The position numbers and the translations under genes are program-made. Positions 1 through 5,695 of a stretch of 5,781 nt of DNA are shown piece by piece; the stretch's first letter is position 1; every line of letters starts with the position of its first letter. The notes under the pieces were generated by a model. The model was not told the DNA's origin. It saw nothing but the letters and a program-made list of their open reading frames with translations, and made no database searches. The stretch is from VAZQ01 sp036555745 (GTDB lineage: Bacteria > Pseudomonadota > Alphaproteobacteria > Rhizobiales > Xanthobacteraceae), in contig DATBKV010000197.1 in the NCBI GenBank assembly GCA_036555745.1, positions 1-5,781 of the forward strand, read 5' to 3'.

Positions 1-122
1 CCAAAGGGTACGTTCCCACGTGTTACTCTCCCGTCTGCCGCTCCCCTTGCGGGGCGCTCGACTTGCATGTGTTAGGCCTGCCGCCAGCGTTCGCTCTGAG
101 CCAGGATCAAACTCTCAAGTTG
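1..122 (-). rRNA. rrs: 16S ribosomal RNA, 5' end (partial)
   Basis: The reverse complement reads from about 122 leftward as CAACTTGAGAGTTTGATC followed by CTGGCTCAG, the universal 16S 5' signature (the 27F primer site). It continues with the conserved AACGCTGGCGGCAGGC, ACACATGCAAGTCGAGCG and CACGTGGGAACGTACCC stretches. Only about 120 of the usual ~1,480 nt are present; the gene leaves the window at position 1. The 5' end was placed by aligning with E. coli 16S nucleotide 1, with an uncertainty of two or three bases. The CCCCGCAAGGGG variable hairpin and the GTGGGAACGTACCC motif fit Hyphomicrobiales. The segment reads GACGGGAGAGTAAC where most bacteria have GACGGGTGAGTAA, a single-base difference of possible taxonomic use. 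The RNA forms the core of the small ribosomal subunit. Confidence 0.97.
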
Positions 123-179
123 GATGAGAACTTTTCCCGGCTGATCACAACGTTTGACGAGGTCCCACGCCTTCTCCAT

Positions 180-195
180 GCGCGCTCACGCGCGC
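180..195 (-). other. leader hairpin with GUGA tetraloop
   Basis: Minus-strand RNA reads GCGCGC-GUGA-GCGCGC, a perfect 6-bp all-GC stem closed by a GNRA-type tetraloop. It lies about 58 nt before the 16S 5' end. The pairing is directly visible. A role in pre-rRNA folding or processing is inference. Confidence 0.5.
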
Positions 196-217
196 GCGAT
201 GTTGTGCACCGCACGCG

Positions 218-232
218 CCTGCCGCTTGCAGG
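218..232 (-). other. small leader hairpin
   Basis: Minus-strand RNA forms CCUGC / GCAGG, a 5-bp stem with a 5-nt loop, inside the rRNA leader just upstream (in transcript terms) of the GUGA hairpin. The stem is short and may be incidental in such GC-rich sequence. Confidence 0.3.
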
Positions 233-327
233 ACAAGGGTGTTGACCTGAAACGTCGACCGCCGAAGTCTCGTCCGGCCGCACCCATCGAAGATAGCGCC
301 TCGACAGGACGCGGCCCGCAGGGACTC

Positions 328-360
328 CGCCGTCCACGTTTCTCTTTCTTCCGATTCACC
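328..360 (-). promoter_or_regulatory. conserved post-boxA rRNA leader segment
   Basis: Immediately after boxA the transcript reads GGTGAATCGGAAGAAAGAGA and then AACGTGGACGGCGG. I recall this purine-rich run as strongly conserved in alphaproteobacterial rRNA leaders, at the same place relative to boxA. In E. coli a boxC element follows boxA in the rRNA leader; whether this segment is its counterpart is inference. Its conservation suggests a role in antitermination or early 16S assembly. Confidence 0.55.
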
Positions 361-372
361 TGTCAAACAGCC
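361..372 (-). promoter_or_regulatory. boxA antitermination element of the rRNA leader
   Basis: The minus strand reads GGCTGTTTGACA, matching the E. coli rrn boxA TGCTCTTTAACA at 9 of 12 positions and sharing the TTTGACA form common in alphaproteobacteria. In known systems boxA RNA is bound by NusB-NusE (S10) and helps assemble the antitermination complex that keeps polymerase from stopping early at Rho sites. It sits about 240 nt before 16S and directly after two tight hairpins, an arrangement like a nut site. Confidence 0.75.
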
Positions 373-408
373 CGGGACCCGAGGGTCCCGCCCTCCGGCG
401 AACCGGAG
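373..408 (-). other. tandem hairpins directly upstream of boxA
   Basis: Two perfect stems lie back to back. In transcript order the first (408-393) is CUCCGG-UUCG-CCGGAG, a 6-bp stem capped by the very stable UUCG tetraloop. The second (390-373) is CGGGACCC-UC-GGGUCCCG, 8 bp as written, with a real loop of four bases once the innermost pair opens. boxA begins on the next base. In lambda and rrn leaders a boxB hairpin accompanies boxA, so one of these may play that part, although rrn boxB follows rather than precedes boxA in E. coli. Neither is followed by a U tract, so they are not intrinsic terminators. Confidence 0.55.
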
Positions 409-428
409 AGCCGTCGAAGCCTAGGGCC

Positions 429-443
429 TCCGATTGGATCGGA
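429..443 (-). other. leader hairpin upstream of the tandem pair
   Basis: Minus-strand RNA reads UCCGAU-CCA-AUCGGA, a 6-bp perfect stem with a 3-nt loop. It is the first compact hairpin in the rRNA leader after the inferred start site. Function unknown; the structure is seen directly. Confidence 0.4.
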
Positions 444-521
444 AGCCTGATCACCGAATATCAGTGAGGAGCTTCGAAGACGCGCCGTCGCACCGAGGCG
501 GCGGCGTGCCGAATGAAGTTT

Positions 522-550
522 TATATAGGCTTTCGACGGCCAGCCGTCAA
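522..550 (-). promoter_or_regulatory. proximal rRNA operon promoter (sigma-70 type)
   Basis: The minus strand carries -35 TTGACG (550-545), exactly 17 bases of spacer, and -10 TATATA (527-522), close to the consensus for the housekeeping sigma factor. The inferred start site is near 515, giving a leader of about 390 nt before 16S. The bases after the -10 (AAACTTC) are A/T-rich rather than the GC-rich discriminator typical of stringently controlled E. coli rRNA promoters. Confidence 0.75.
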
Positions 551-611
551 CTCCCGCGGCGGCCAAAATGCACGCTCCCAGCCGCGCTCGGCAACAGCCA
601 GCTTCCCCTGA

Positions 612-639
612 AATATAGGGGGCTTACAGCACGCGCCAA
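612..639 (-). promoter_or_regulatory. possible distal rRNA operon promoter
   Basis: The minus strand has -35 TTGGCG (639-634), a 16-base spacer and -10 TATATT (617-612), 90 bp upstream of the proximal promoter. Tandem promoters are common for rRNA operons (P1/P2 in E. coli). The -35 is weaker and the spacer one base short, so this call is less certain. The bases after the -10 (TCAGGGG) are richer in G than those of the proximal promoter. Confidence 0.45.
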
Positions 640-902
640 GGCCCATGGACGCCGTACTGCGGCCACATTCCTCCGCCCCTCTAGGCGTCGCAGTGGGAGG
701 TGTCACTTCGGGGGGAAACTGCGCCGGCGTCCCACATTCCGGGCGGACGGCGTCACCCAACGATTAGGCCAGAAGACTTGGACGCGGTCGTCGACGGACC
801 GTGAAGCAGCGGCGTGCGGCCGTTCCTTCATGTCGACGCCCGTCGTCCCGGTCGCGTTCGGCACCTTCGGTGTGTGGCGGTGAACCGCCCGCGGGCGCGG
901 GC
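640..902. other. gene-free stretch between divergent rRNA promoters and the peptidase gene
   Basis: No open frame here has a credible ribosome binding site or family resemblance. A possible upstream extension of the peptidase frame to GTG codons at 880, 874 or 814 was considered and judged unlikely. The stretch must hold the plus-strand promoter for the peptidase gene, but I see no convincing -35/-10 pair. It may also hold upstream activating sites for the rRNA promoters; none is recognisable by eye. Confidence 0.4.
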
Positions 903-909
903 GGAGGGG
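903..909 (+). promoter_or_regulatory. Shine-Dalgarno that decides the TTG start of the peptidase gene
   Basis: GGAGGGG lies 9 bases before the TTG at 919. The in-frame GTG codons further upstream (814, 874, 880) have no comparable purine run before them, so this site favours the TTG start. Confidence 0.6.
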
Positions 910-918
910 ACGTCGGGC

Positions 919-2904
919 TTGGAGCAGAGCAAGCGGCGCGCGGCATTTCGTTCGAGCTGGGAGGCCGAGCGTATCGATCTCGGCAACGAGCCGCCGTTGT
1001 CCGTGGACGGCGAGAGCACCCCGCTGGTCGACCGCCATCGCATCTCGGTGCAATGGTTCAGCGGCACCATCCTCGCGGGTCTGTGCGGTGCTGCGCTGAT
1101 GAGCGGCGCGGTCTTTGCAGCCCTTGACGGAGAAACCAACTTCGCCACGGTGCCGGAGCGGGTCGAGGCTGCCCTGCGTGGCGCCGTCGCCGGGGTCGTC
1201 GATCGCGTCGCCAACGTGGCGCGCAAGGCCGACCGACTGCCGCCCCCCGGCGAGGCCAATGGCACCCGCCAGATTATCCGCGTCTCCACCACCGCCCGCG
1301 GCAGCGGCAACCGCGAGATCGTGCGGGTGCGGCCCTTCATCCGGGTTGCGGGCAACCTCTCGCTCTCCGTGTCGGAGCTCTCCGCCAACATTCCTCCGTT
1401 CAACCCGCAGAAGATGCTCGCCCGATCCGAGGGCATCCCGGCGAGCGCGGAAGATGCCGCCGGCGCCGAGCCGGACGCGGAGGTGTCGTTTGTCACGCGC
1501 GACCTTGCCTCGGTGCTGCCGCGGGCGAAGATCGCGGCGGTCGCCTCGCTCGAAGACGTGCTCGCGCGCGTGCGCGAAACCGCCAATTGGGACGGCCACT
1601 CGGTACAACGATCGCCCTTGCTCGCGAGCGCGATGCCGTCGCTGCTCACGGCCTACGCGCCCGAGCGCCACGGCGATCCCTATGCCGGCTTCGAGCCCCG
1701 CATCGTTCCCGAGAACGTGACGCTGCTCCCCAAGACCACTGCGCAGGTCACCGGCGGGAATGCCTGGAGCGAGCGCACCATCGTCCTCAAGAAGGGAGAT
1801 TCCGTCTCCGCCATCCTGCGCGAGCTGGGCGCGACGCCCGACGAGGTGAAGGCGATCACGACGGCGTTCGGCGGGCGGGGAAAGGACAGCAGCCCGCGGG
1901 ACGGGTACAAGTTGCGCGTCCTCCTCGCTCCCGGAAGCGACGGCAGCCGGCTGCGGCCGGTGCGCGTCATCGTTGCCACCGATACCAACATCGAGGCGAT
2001 GGTGGCATGGTCGGAGATGGGCAAATACGTCGCCGTCGACGTGCGCAGCGCCAACACCGTGGCCTCATCCGCCAGCGATGACGACGATGACGGCAAGGGC
2101 GTGCGGCTCTATCAGAGCATCTACGAGACCGCGCTGCGGGATCACGTGCCGCGGCCGGTCATCGAGGACCTGGTCCGCATCTATTCCTACGACATCGACT
2201 TCCACCGCAAGGTCCAGCCCGGCGACTCGTTCGAGATCCTCTACGCCGGCGAGGACGAGAACACCAACGACAACAGCAAGCCGGAGATCCTGTTCGCGCT
2301 GCTCACGACGGGAGGGGAAACGCGCAAGTTCTACCGCTACCAGACGACCGACGACAACCTCGTCGACTACTACGACGAGAGCGGCAAAAGCGCGAAGAAG
2401 TTCCTGGTGCGCAAGCCGGTCGCCGACGGCAATATCACGTCCGGCTTCGGCGGCCGTAACCATCCTCTTCTCGGCTACATGAAGATGCACACCGGAGTCG
2501 ACTGGGGCTCCGCCACCGGCACCGCCGTATTCGCCGCCGGCAACGGAGTGATCGAACAGGCCGGATGGGAGGGCGGCTACGGCAAGTACATCCGCATCCG
2601 CCACGCCAACGGCTACGAGACCGCCTATGGCCATCTCTCGGCGTTCGCGCGCGGCATGGGGACAGGCAAGAAAGTGCGCCAGGGCCAGGTGATCGGCTAT
2701 GTCGGCTCGACCGGCCTGTCCACCGGCGCGCATCTGCATTTCGAGATCCTGATCAACGGTCGGTTCGTCGATCCGATGAAGATTAAGCTGCCGCGCGGCC
2801 GGGTGCTGGAGGGTCCCCTGCTCGCGGGCTTCGAACGCGAACGCGGCCGGCTCGACGCCATGATGACGCGCGCGGTGCCGTCGCATTTTGCGCAAGCCAG
2901 ATGA
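919..2904 (+). CDS. membrane-anchored M23 family metallopeptidase (MepM/Csd3-like cell-wall hydrolase)
   Basis: Predicted zinc peptidase that cuts peptide bridges in peptidoglycan, as MepM and Csd3 do; the bond cut here is not known. With the TTG start (chosen for its Shine-Dalgarno) it is 661 residues. Residues 1-46 are a hydrophilic cytoplasmic tail, ~47-69 a single hydrophobic membrane segment (FSGTILAGLCGAALMSGAVF), and the rest is periplasmic. Residues ~70-280 are a family-specific region without a domain I recognise. Residues ~285-350 look LysM-like (VLKKGDSVSAILRELG), and a short Asp run is at ~387-391. Residues ~395-510 match the MepM middle region (DFHRKVQPGDSFEILY). The M23 domain runs from ~510 to 640 with all expected motifs: HTGVD (His524, Asp528), GH (His572) and HLHFE (His605, His607). 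It is convergent with clpB and divergent from the rRNA operon, so probably transcribed alone. Enzyme class is confident; physiological role is inferred. Confidence 0.9.
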   Translation: MEQSKRRAAFRSSWEAERIDLGNEPPLSVDGESTPLVDRHRISVQWFSGTILAGLCGAALMSGAVFAALDGETNFATVPERVEAALRGAVAGVVDRVANVARKADRLPPPGEANGTRQIIRVSTTARGSGNREIVRVRPFIRVAGNLSLSVSELSANIPPFNPQKMLARSEGIPASAEDAAGAEPDAEVSFVTRDLASVLPRAKIAAVASLEDVLARVRETANWDGHSVQRSPLLASAMPSLLTAYAPERHGDPYAGFEPRIVPENVTLLPKTTAQVTGGNAWSERTIVLKKGDSVSAILRELGATPDEVKAITTAFGGRGKDSSPRDGYKLRVLLAPGSDGSRLRPVRVIVATDTNIEAMVAWSEMGKYVAVDVRSANTVASSASDDDDDGKGVRLYQSIYETALRDHVPRPVIEDLVRIYSYDIDFHRKVQPGDSFEILYAGEDENTNDNSKPEILFALLTTGGETRKFYRYQTTDDNLVDYYDESGKSAKKFLVRKPVADGNITSGFGGRNHPLLGYMKMHTGVDWGSATGTAVFAAGNGVIEQAGWEGGYGKYIRIRHANGYETAYGHLSAFARGMGTGKKVRQGQVIGYVGSTGLSTGAHLHFEILINGRFVDPMKIKLPRGRVLEGPLLAGFERERGRLDAMMTRAVPSHFAQAR

Positions 2905-2911
2905 GGCAAGC

Positions 2912-2955
2912 CGACGACGGACCAGACAGGTCCGCTCTCAGCCGCGGCGTCGTCG
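2912..2955 (+). terminator. composite hairpin after the peptidase gene, possible 3' end structure
   Basis: Eight-base arms CGACGACG (2912-2919) and CGTCGTCG (2948-2955) enclose a smaller stem GGACC/GGTCC (2919-2933) that shares base 2919, so the two cannot both form completely. It begins 7 bases after the stop codon. No T tract follows, so a classic intrinsic terminator is not supported; it may protect the 3' end or precede Rho-dependent stopping. Confidence 0.3.
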
Positions 2956-2968
2956 CCCGTTATTGCCG

Positions 2969-3017
2969 GAGCATGATCTTGTCCGAAAACCGGTACCCAC
3001 TTTTCGGGATCATGCTC
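2969..3017. repeat. Rhizobiales-type palindromic repeat (GAGCATGATC...GATCATGCTC)
   Basis: Perfect 10-bp outer arms GAGCATGATC (2969-2978) and GATCATGCTC (3008-3017) and 7-bp inner arms CCGAAAA (2983-2989) and TTTTCGG (3001-3007) flank an 11-base loop. The left side has four extra bases (TTGT) between the arms. From memory, near-identical palindromes occur in very many copies in intergenic DNA of Bradyrhizobium, Rhodopseudomonas and relatives; copy number here cannot be judged from one window. It lies between the 3' ends of two convergent genes and could form a hairpin in either transcript. Its last base is also the last base of the clpB stop codon. Confidence 0.8.
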
Positions 3018-5611
3018 TAGGCCGCGGCTGCGAGCTTGCCGTTGAAGGCGAGCCCTTGCTTGTCTGCTGAGATGACGACCTTCTCGCCGTCCTTGACGCG
3101 CCCCGACAGGATCAGCTCGGAGAGCGGGTCCTGCACCGACTTCTGGATGACACGCTTGAGCGGTCGTGCCCCATAGGCCGGATCCCAGCCCTTCTCCGCC
3201 AGCCAGTCGCGTGCCGACGGCTCAAGCACGATGCTGATCTTGCGGTCCTCGAGCAGCTTGGCCAAGCGTGCCATCTGGATGTCGACGATCTTGGTCATGT
3301 CGCTGCGCTTGAGGCGGTGGAACAGGATGATCTCGTCGACGCGATTGAGGAATTCCGGCCGGAAGTTCGCCCGCACCACGGCCATGACCTGATCGCGCAC
3401 GGCGTCCGTGTCCTGGCCTTCGGGCTGATTGGCCAGATATTCCGAGCCCAGATTCGAGGTCATCACGATGAGCGTGTTTCGGAAGTCCACCGTGTGGCCC
3501 TGGCCGTCGGTGAGGCGGCCGTCGTCGAGCACCTGCAGCAGCACATTGAACACGTCGGGATGGGCCTTTTCGATCTCGTCGAACAGCACCACCTGATAGG
3601 GCCGCCGCCGCACCGCTTCGGTGAGCGTGCCGCCCTCCTCGTAGCCGACATAGCCGGGCGGCGCCCCGATCAGACGCGCGACCGAGTGCTTCTCCATGTA
3701 CTCCGACATGTCGAGGCGGACCATCGCAGTTTCATCGTCGAACAGGTATTGCGCCAGCGCCTTGGTCAGCTCGGTCTTGCCGACGCCGGTCGGTCCCAGG
3801 AACATGAACGAGCCGATCGGCCGGTTGGGATCCTGCAAGCCGGCGCGCGCGCGGCGCACCGCTGTTGAAACCGCCTTGACGGCCTCCTCCTGACCGATGA
3901 CCCGCTTGCCCAGCTGCTGCTCCATGCGCAGCAGCTTCTCCTTCTCGCCCTCCAGCATCTTGTCGACCGGGATCCCGGTCCAGCGCGATACCACCTGCGC
4001 CACGTGATCGGCAGTGACTGCCTCCTCGACCATGGCACCCTTGCCTTCTGCCGCCTCGATGCTCTTGAGCTTCTTCTCGATGTCGGGAATGCGGCCATAG
4101 GCGAGCTCGCCGGCGCGCTGGTACTCGCCCTTGCGCTGGGCGTTCGCAAGCTCGATCCGCAGGTGATCGAGCTCGGTTTTGAGCTTCGCGGCGTCCGAAA
4201 GCTTTTCCTTCTCCGACTTCCAGCGCGCCGTAAGATCGGCGGAGCGCTTCTCGAGCGTGGCCAGCTCCTTCTCCAGCCGCTTGAGCCGCTCCTTCGAGCC
4301 GGGATCGCTCTCCTTCTTGAGCGCCTCCTGCTCGATCTTGAGCCGCACGATTTCGCGATCGATCGAATCGAGCTCCTCGGGCTTGGAATCGACCTGCATC
4401 TTGAGCCGCGCCGCCGCCTCGTCGATCAGGTCGATGGCCTTGTCCGGGAGAAAGCGGTCGCTGATGTAGCGATGCGACAGGGTCGCGGCCGCCACCAGCG
4501 CCGAATCGGTGATGCGGACGCCGTGATGCTGTTCGTAGCGGTCCTTCAGCCCGCGCAGAATCGAGATCGTATCCTCGACGCTCGGCTCGTTGACGTAGAC
4601 CGGTTGAAAGCGCCGGGCGAGCGCCGCGTCCTTCTCGACGTGCTTCTTGTACTCATCGAGCGTGGTCGCCCCGACGCAATGCAGCTCCCCGCGCGCGAGC
4701 GCCGGCTTGAGCAGGTTGGAGGCGTCCATGGCGCCTTCCGCCTTGCCGGCGCCGACCAGCGTGTGCATCTCATCGATAAACAGGATGATGCCGCCCTCCG
4801 ACGACGTCACCTCCTGCAGTACCGCCTTGAGCCGCTCTTCGAACTCGCCGCGGTATTTCGCGCCCGCGATCAACGCACCCATGTCGAGCGCGAGCAGCTT
4901 CTTGTCCTGCAGGCTCTCCGGCACGTCGCCGTTGACGATGCGTTGCGCCAGGCCTTCGACGATCGCAGTCTTGCCGACGCCGGGCTCGCCGATAAGCACC
5001 GGGTTGTTCTTGGTGCGGCGCGAGAGCACCTGAATAGTGCGCCGGATCTCCTCGTCGCGGCCGATCACCGGATCGATCTTGCCGTCGCGAGCGGCCTGGG
5101 TGAGGTCGCGCGTGTACTTTTTCAGCGCGTCATAGGCATTCTCGGCCGAGCTCGTGTCGGCGGTGCGGCCTTTGCGCAAGGCATTGATGGCGGCATTGAG
5201 GTTTTGCGGCGTAGCCCCCGCGGCCGCCAGGATCCGGCCCGCCTCGCTGTCCTTCTCCAGCGCGAGCGCGAGCAACAGGCGTTCCACGGTGACATAGCTG
5301 TCACCGGCCTTTTCAGCGACCTTCTGCGCCTGATCGAACACGCGCGCCAGCGCAGGCGCCAGATAGATCTGTCCGGCGCCGCCGCCCGATACCTTGGGCA
5401 TCTTGGCCAGCGCGGCCTCGACCGCCGAAAGCGCCTGGCGCGAATTCCCCCCGGCCCGGTCGATTAGTCCGCTCGCCAACCCCTCCGGATCGTCGAGCAG
5501 AACCTTGAGCAGATGCTCGGGGGTGAACTGCTGATTGCCCTCGCGCAAGGCCCGCGATTGGGCGGATTGAACGAAACCGCGCGCGCGGTCGGTGAATTTC
5601 TCGAAATCCAT
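3017..5611 (-). CDS. clpB: ATP-dependent chaperone ClpB (protein disaggregase)
   Basis: ClpB is a cytoplasmic hexameric AAA+ machine that, with DnaK/DnaJ/GrpE, pulls polypeptides out of heat-induced aggregates by threading them through its pore. The 864 residues match the family's usual 850-880. Residues 1-147 are the double Clp-N domain. AAA1 has Walker A GEPGVGKT (208-215), pore-loop Tyr253, Walker B ILFIDE (276-281) and Arg333/Arg334. The charged coiled-coil M domain, the ClpB hallmark that contacts DnaK, spans ~410-525. AAA2 has Walker A GPTGVGKT (606-613), pore-loop Tyr654, Walker B VVLFDE (674-679), Arg757 and sensor-2 GARPLKR (814-820). There is no ClpP-binding IGL/IGF loop, so it is a disaggregase, not a ClpA-type protease partner. 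Every catalytic motif is intact. The ATG at 5611 follows GAGGGAG by 5 bases. It ends in an Ala-rich tail and a TAG stop shared with the repeat. Confidence 0.98.
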   Translation of the reverse strand: MDFEKFTDRARGFVQSAQSRALREGNQQFTPEHLLKVLLDDPEGLASGLIDRAGGNSRQALSAVEAALAKMPKVSGGGAGQIYLAPALARVFDQAQKVAEKAGDSYVTVERLLLALALEKDSEAGRILAAAGATPQNLNAAINALRKGRTADTSSAENAYDALKKYTRDLTQAARDGKIDPVIGRDEEIRRTIQVLSRRTKNNPVLIGEPGVGKTAIVEGLAQRIVNGDVPESLQDKKLLALDMGALIAGAKYRGEFEERLKAVLQEVTSSEGGIILFIDEMHTLVGAGKAEGAMDASNLLKPALARGELHCVGATTLDEYKKHVEKDAALARRFQPVYVNEPSVEDTISILRGLKDRYEQHHGVRITDSALVAAATLSHRYISDRFLPDKAIDLIDEAAARLKMQVDSKPEELDSIDREIVRLKIEQEALKKESDPGSKERLKRLEKELATLEKRSADLTARWKSEKEKLSDAAKLKTELDHLRIELANAQRKGEYQRAGELAYGRIPDIEKKLKSIEAAEGKGAMVEEAVTADHVAQVVSRWTGIPVDKMLEGEKEKLLRMEQQLGKRVIGQEEAVKAVSTAVRRARAGLQDPNRPIGSFMFLGPTGVGKTELTKALAQYLFDDETAMVRLDMSEYMEKHSVARLIGAPPGYVGYEEGGTLTEAVRRRPYQVVLFDEIEKAHPDVFNVLLQVLDDGRLTDGQGHTVDFRNTLIVMTSNLGSEYLANQPEGQDTDAVRDQVMAVVRANFRPEFLNRVDEIILFHRLKRSDMTKIVDIQMARLAKLLEDRKISIVLEPSARDWLAEKGWDPAYGARPLKRVIQKSVQDPLSELILSGRVKDGEKVVISADKQGLAFNGKLAAAA

Positions 5612-5616
5612 ATCAT

Positions 5617-5623
5617 CTCCCTC
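5617..5623 (-). promoter_or_regulatory. clpB ribosome binding site
   Basis: The minus strand reads GAGGGAG five bases before the ATG at 5611, a strong Shine-Dalgarno that supports this start. The resulting N-terminus (MDFEKFTDRARGF) agrees with the start of the Clp-N domain in other ClpB proteins. Confidence 0.7.
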
Positions 5624-5634
5624 GGCCTGTCCCT

Positions 5635-5657
5635 CCCGCCCATGCGGCGCGGGCGGG
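5635..5657 (-). other. GC-rich hairpin in the clpB 5' untranslated region
   Basis: Arms CCCGCCC (5635-5641) and GGGCGGG (5651-5657) form a perfect 7-bp GC stem with a 9-base loop. It ends about 11 bases upstream of the Shine-Dalgarno in the mRNA. It does not cover the ribosome binding site, so a thermosensor role is not supported by this pairing alone. It may stabilise the mRNA or be incidental. Confidence 0.35.
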
Positions 5658-5665
5658 GCATCCTC

Positions 5666-5695
5666 AATGGGCGCGATCCCGGCGGGTCACCTAAG
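5666..5695 (-). promoter_or_regulatory. weak candidate heat-shock (RpoH-type) promoter of clpB
   Basis: On the minus strand CTTAGG (5695-5690) resembles the -35 CTTGAA of RpoH promoters and CGCCCATT (5673-5666) resembles the -10 CCCCATNT. The 16-base gap between them is longer than the usual 13-14 and the -35 has mismatches. A start near 5660 would give a leader of about 50 nt. clpB is a classic RpoH target, which supports looking here, but the match alone is modest. Confidence 0.28.

Larger units (their letters stand above)
123..515 (-). other. pre-rRNA leader of the rRNA operon
   Basis: This is the transcribed spacer between the inferred start site of the proximal rRNA promoter (around 515) and the mature 16S 5' end. 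It contains, in transcript order, three compact hairpins, boxA, a conserved segment and two further hairpins, each listed separately. The last stretch before 16S on the minus strand (CGTTGTGATCAGCC, positions 137-150 region) also looks like the conserved end of Bradyrhizobium-type leaders, from memory. The leader should hold one half of the RNase III processing stem of 16S; the other half would lie downstream of 16S, outside the window, so it cannot be confirmed. No coding frame here looks real. Confidence 0.75.

Noticed and set aside
373..390. Intrinsic terminator at the GGGACCC/GGGTCCC stem
   Set aside because: It lies within the rRNA leader upstream of boxA on the minus strand and has no U tract on either strand.
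434..883. Plus-strand open frame (149 codons) across the rRNA promoter region
   Set aside because: It runs antisense through both rRNA promoters, has no Shine-Dalgarno and an Arg-rich, featureless translation.
703..1671. Minus-strand open frame (322 codons) opposite the peptidase gene
   Set aside because: Rich in Arg, His and Gly with no motifs or ribosome binding site; it mirrors the codon usage of the real plus-strand gene.
4004..5467. Long plus-strand open frame (487 codons) opposite clpB
   Set aside because: Its product is a Leu/Arg/Asp-rich antisense image of a highly conserved gene, has no family resemblance, and arises from codon bias in high-GC DNA.
5612..5665. ROSE-type or fourU RNA thermometer upstream of clpB
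   Set aside because: The only clear stem (5635-5657) does not include the Shine-Dalgarno, and I see no anti-Shine-Dalgarno partner of the kind that defines those elements.
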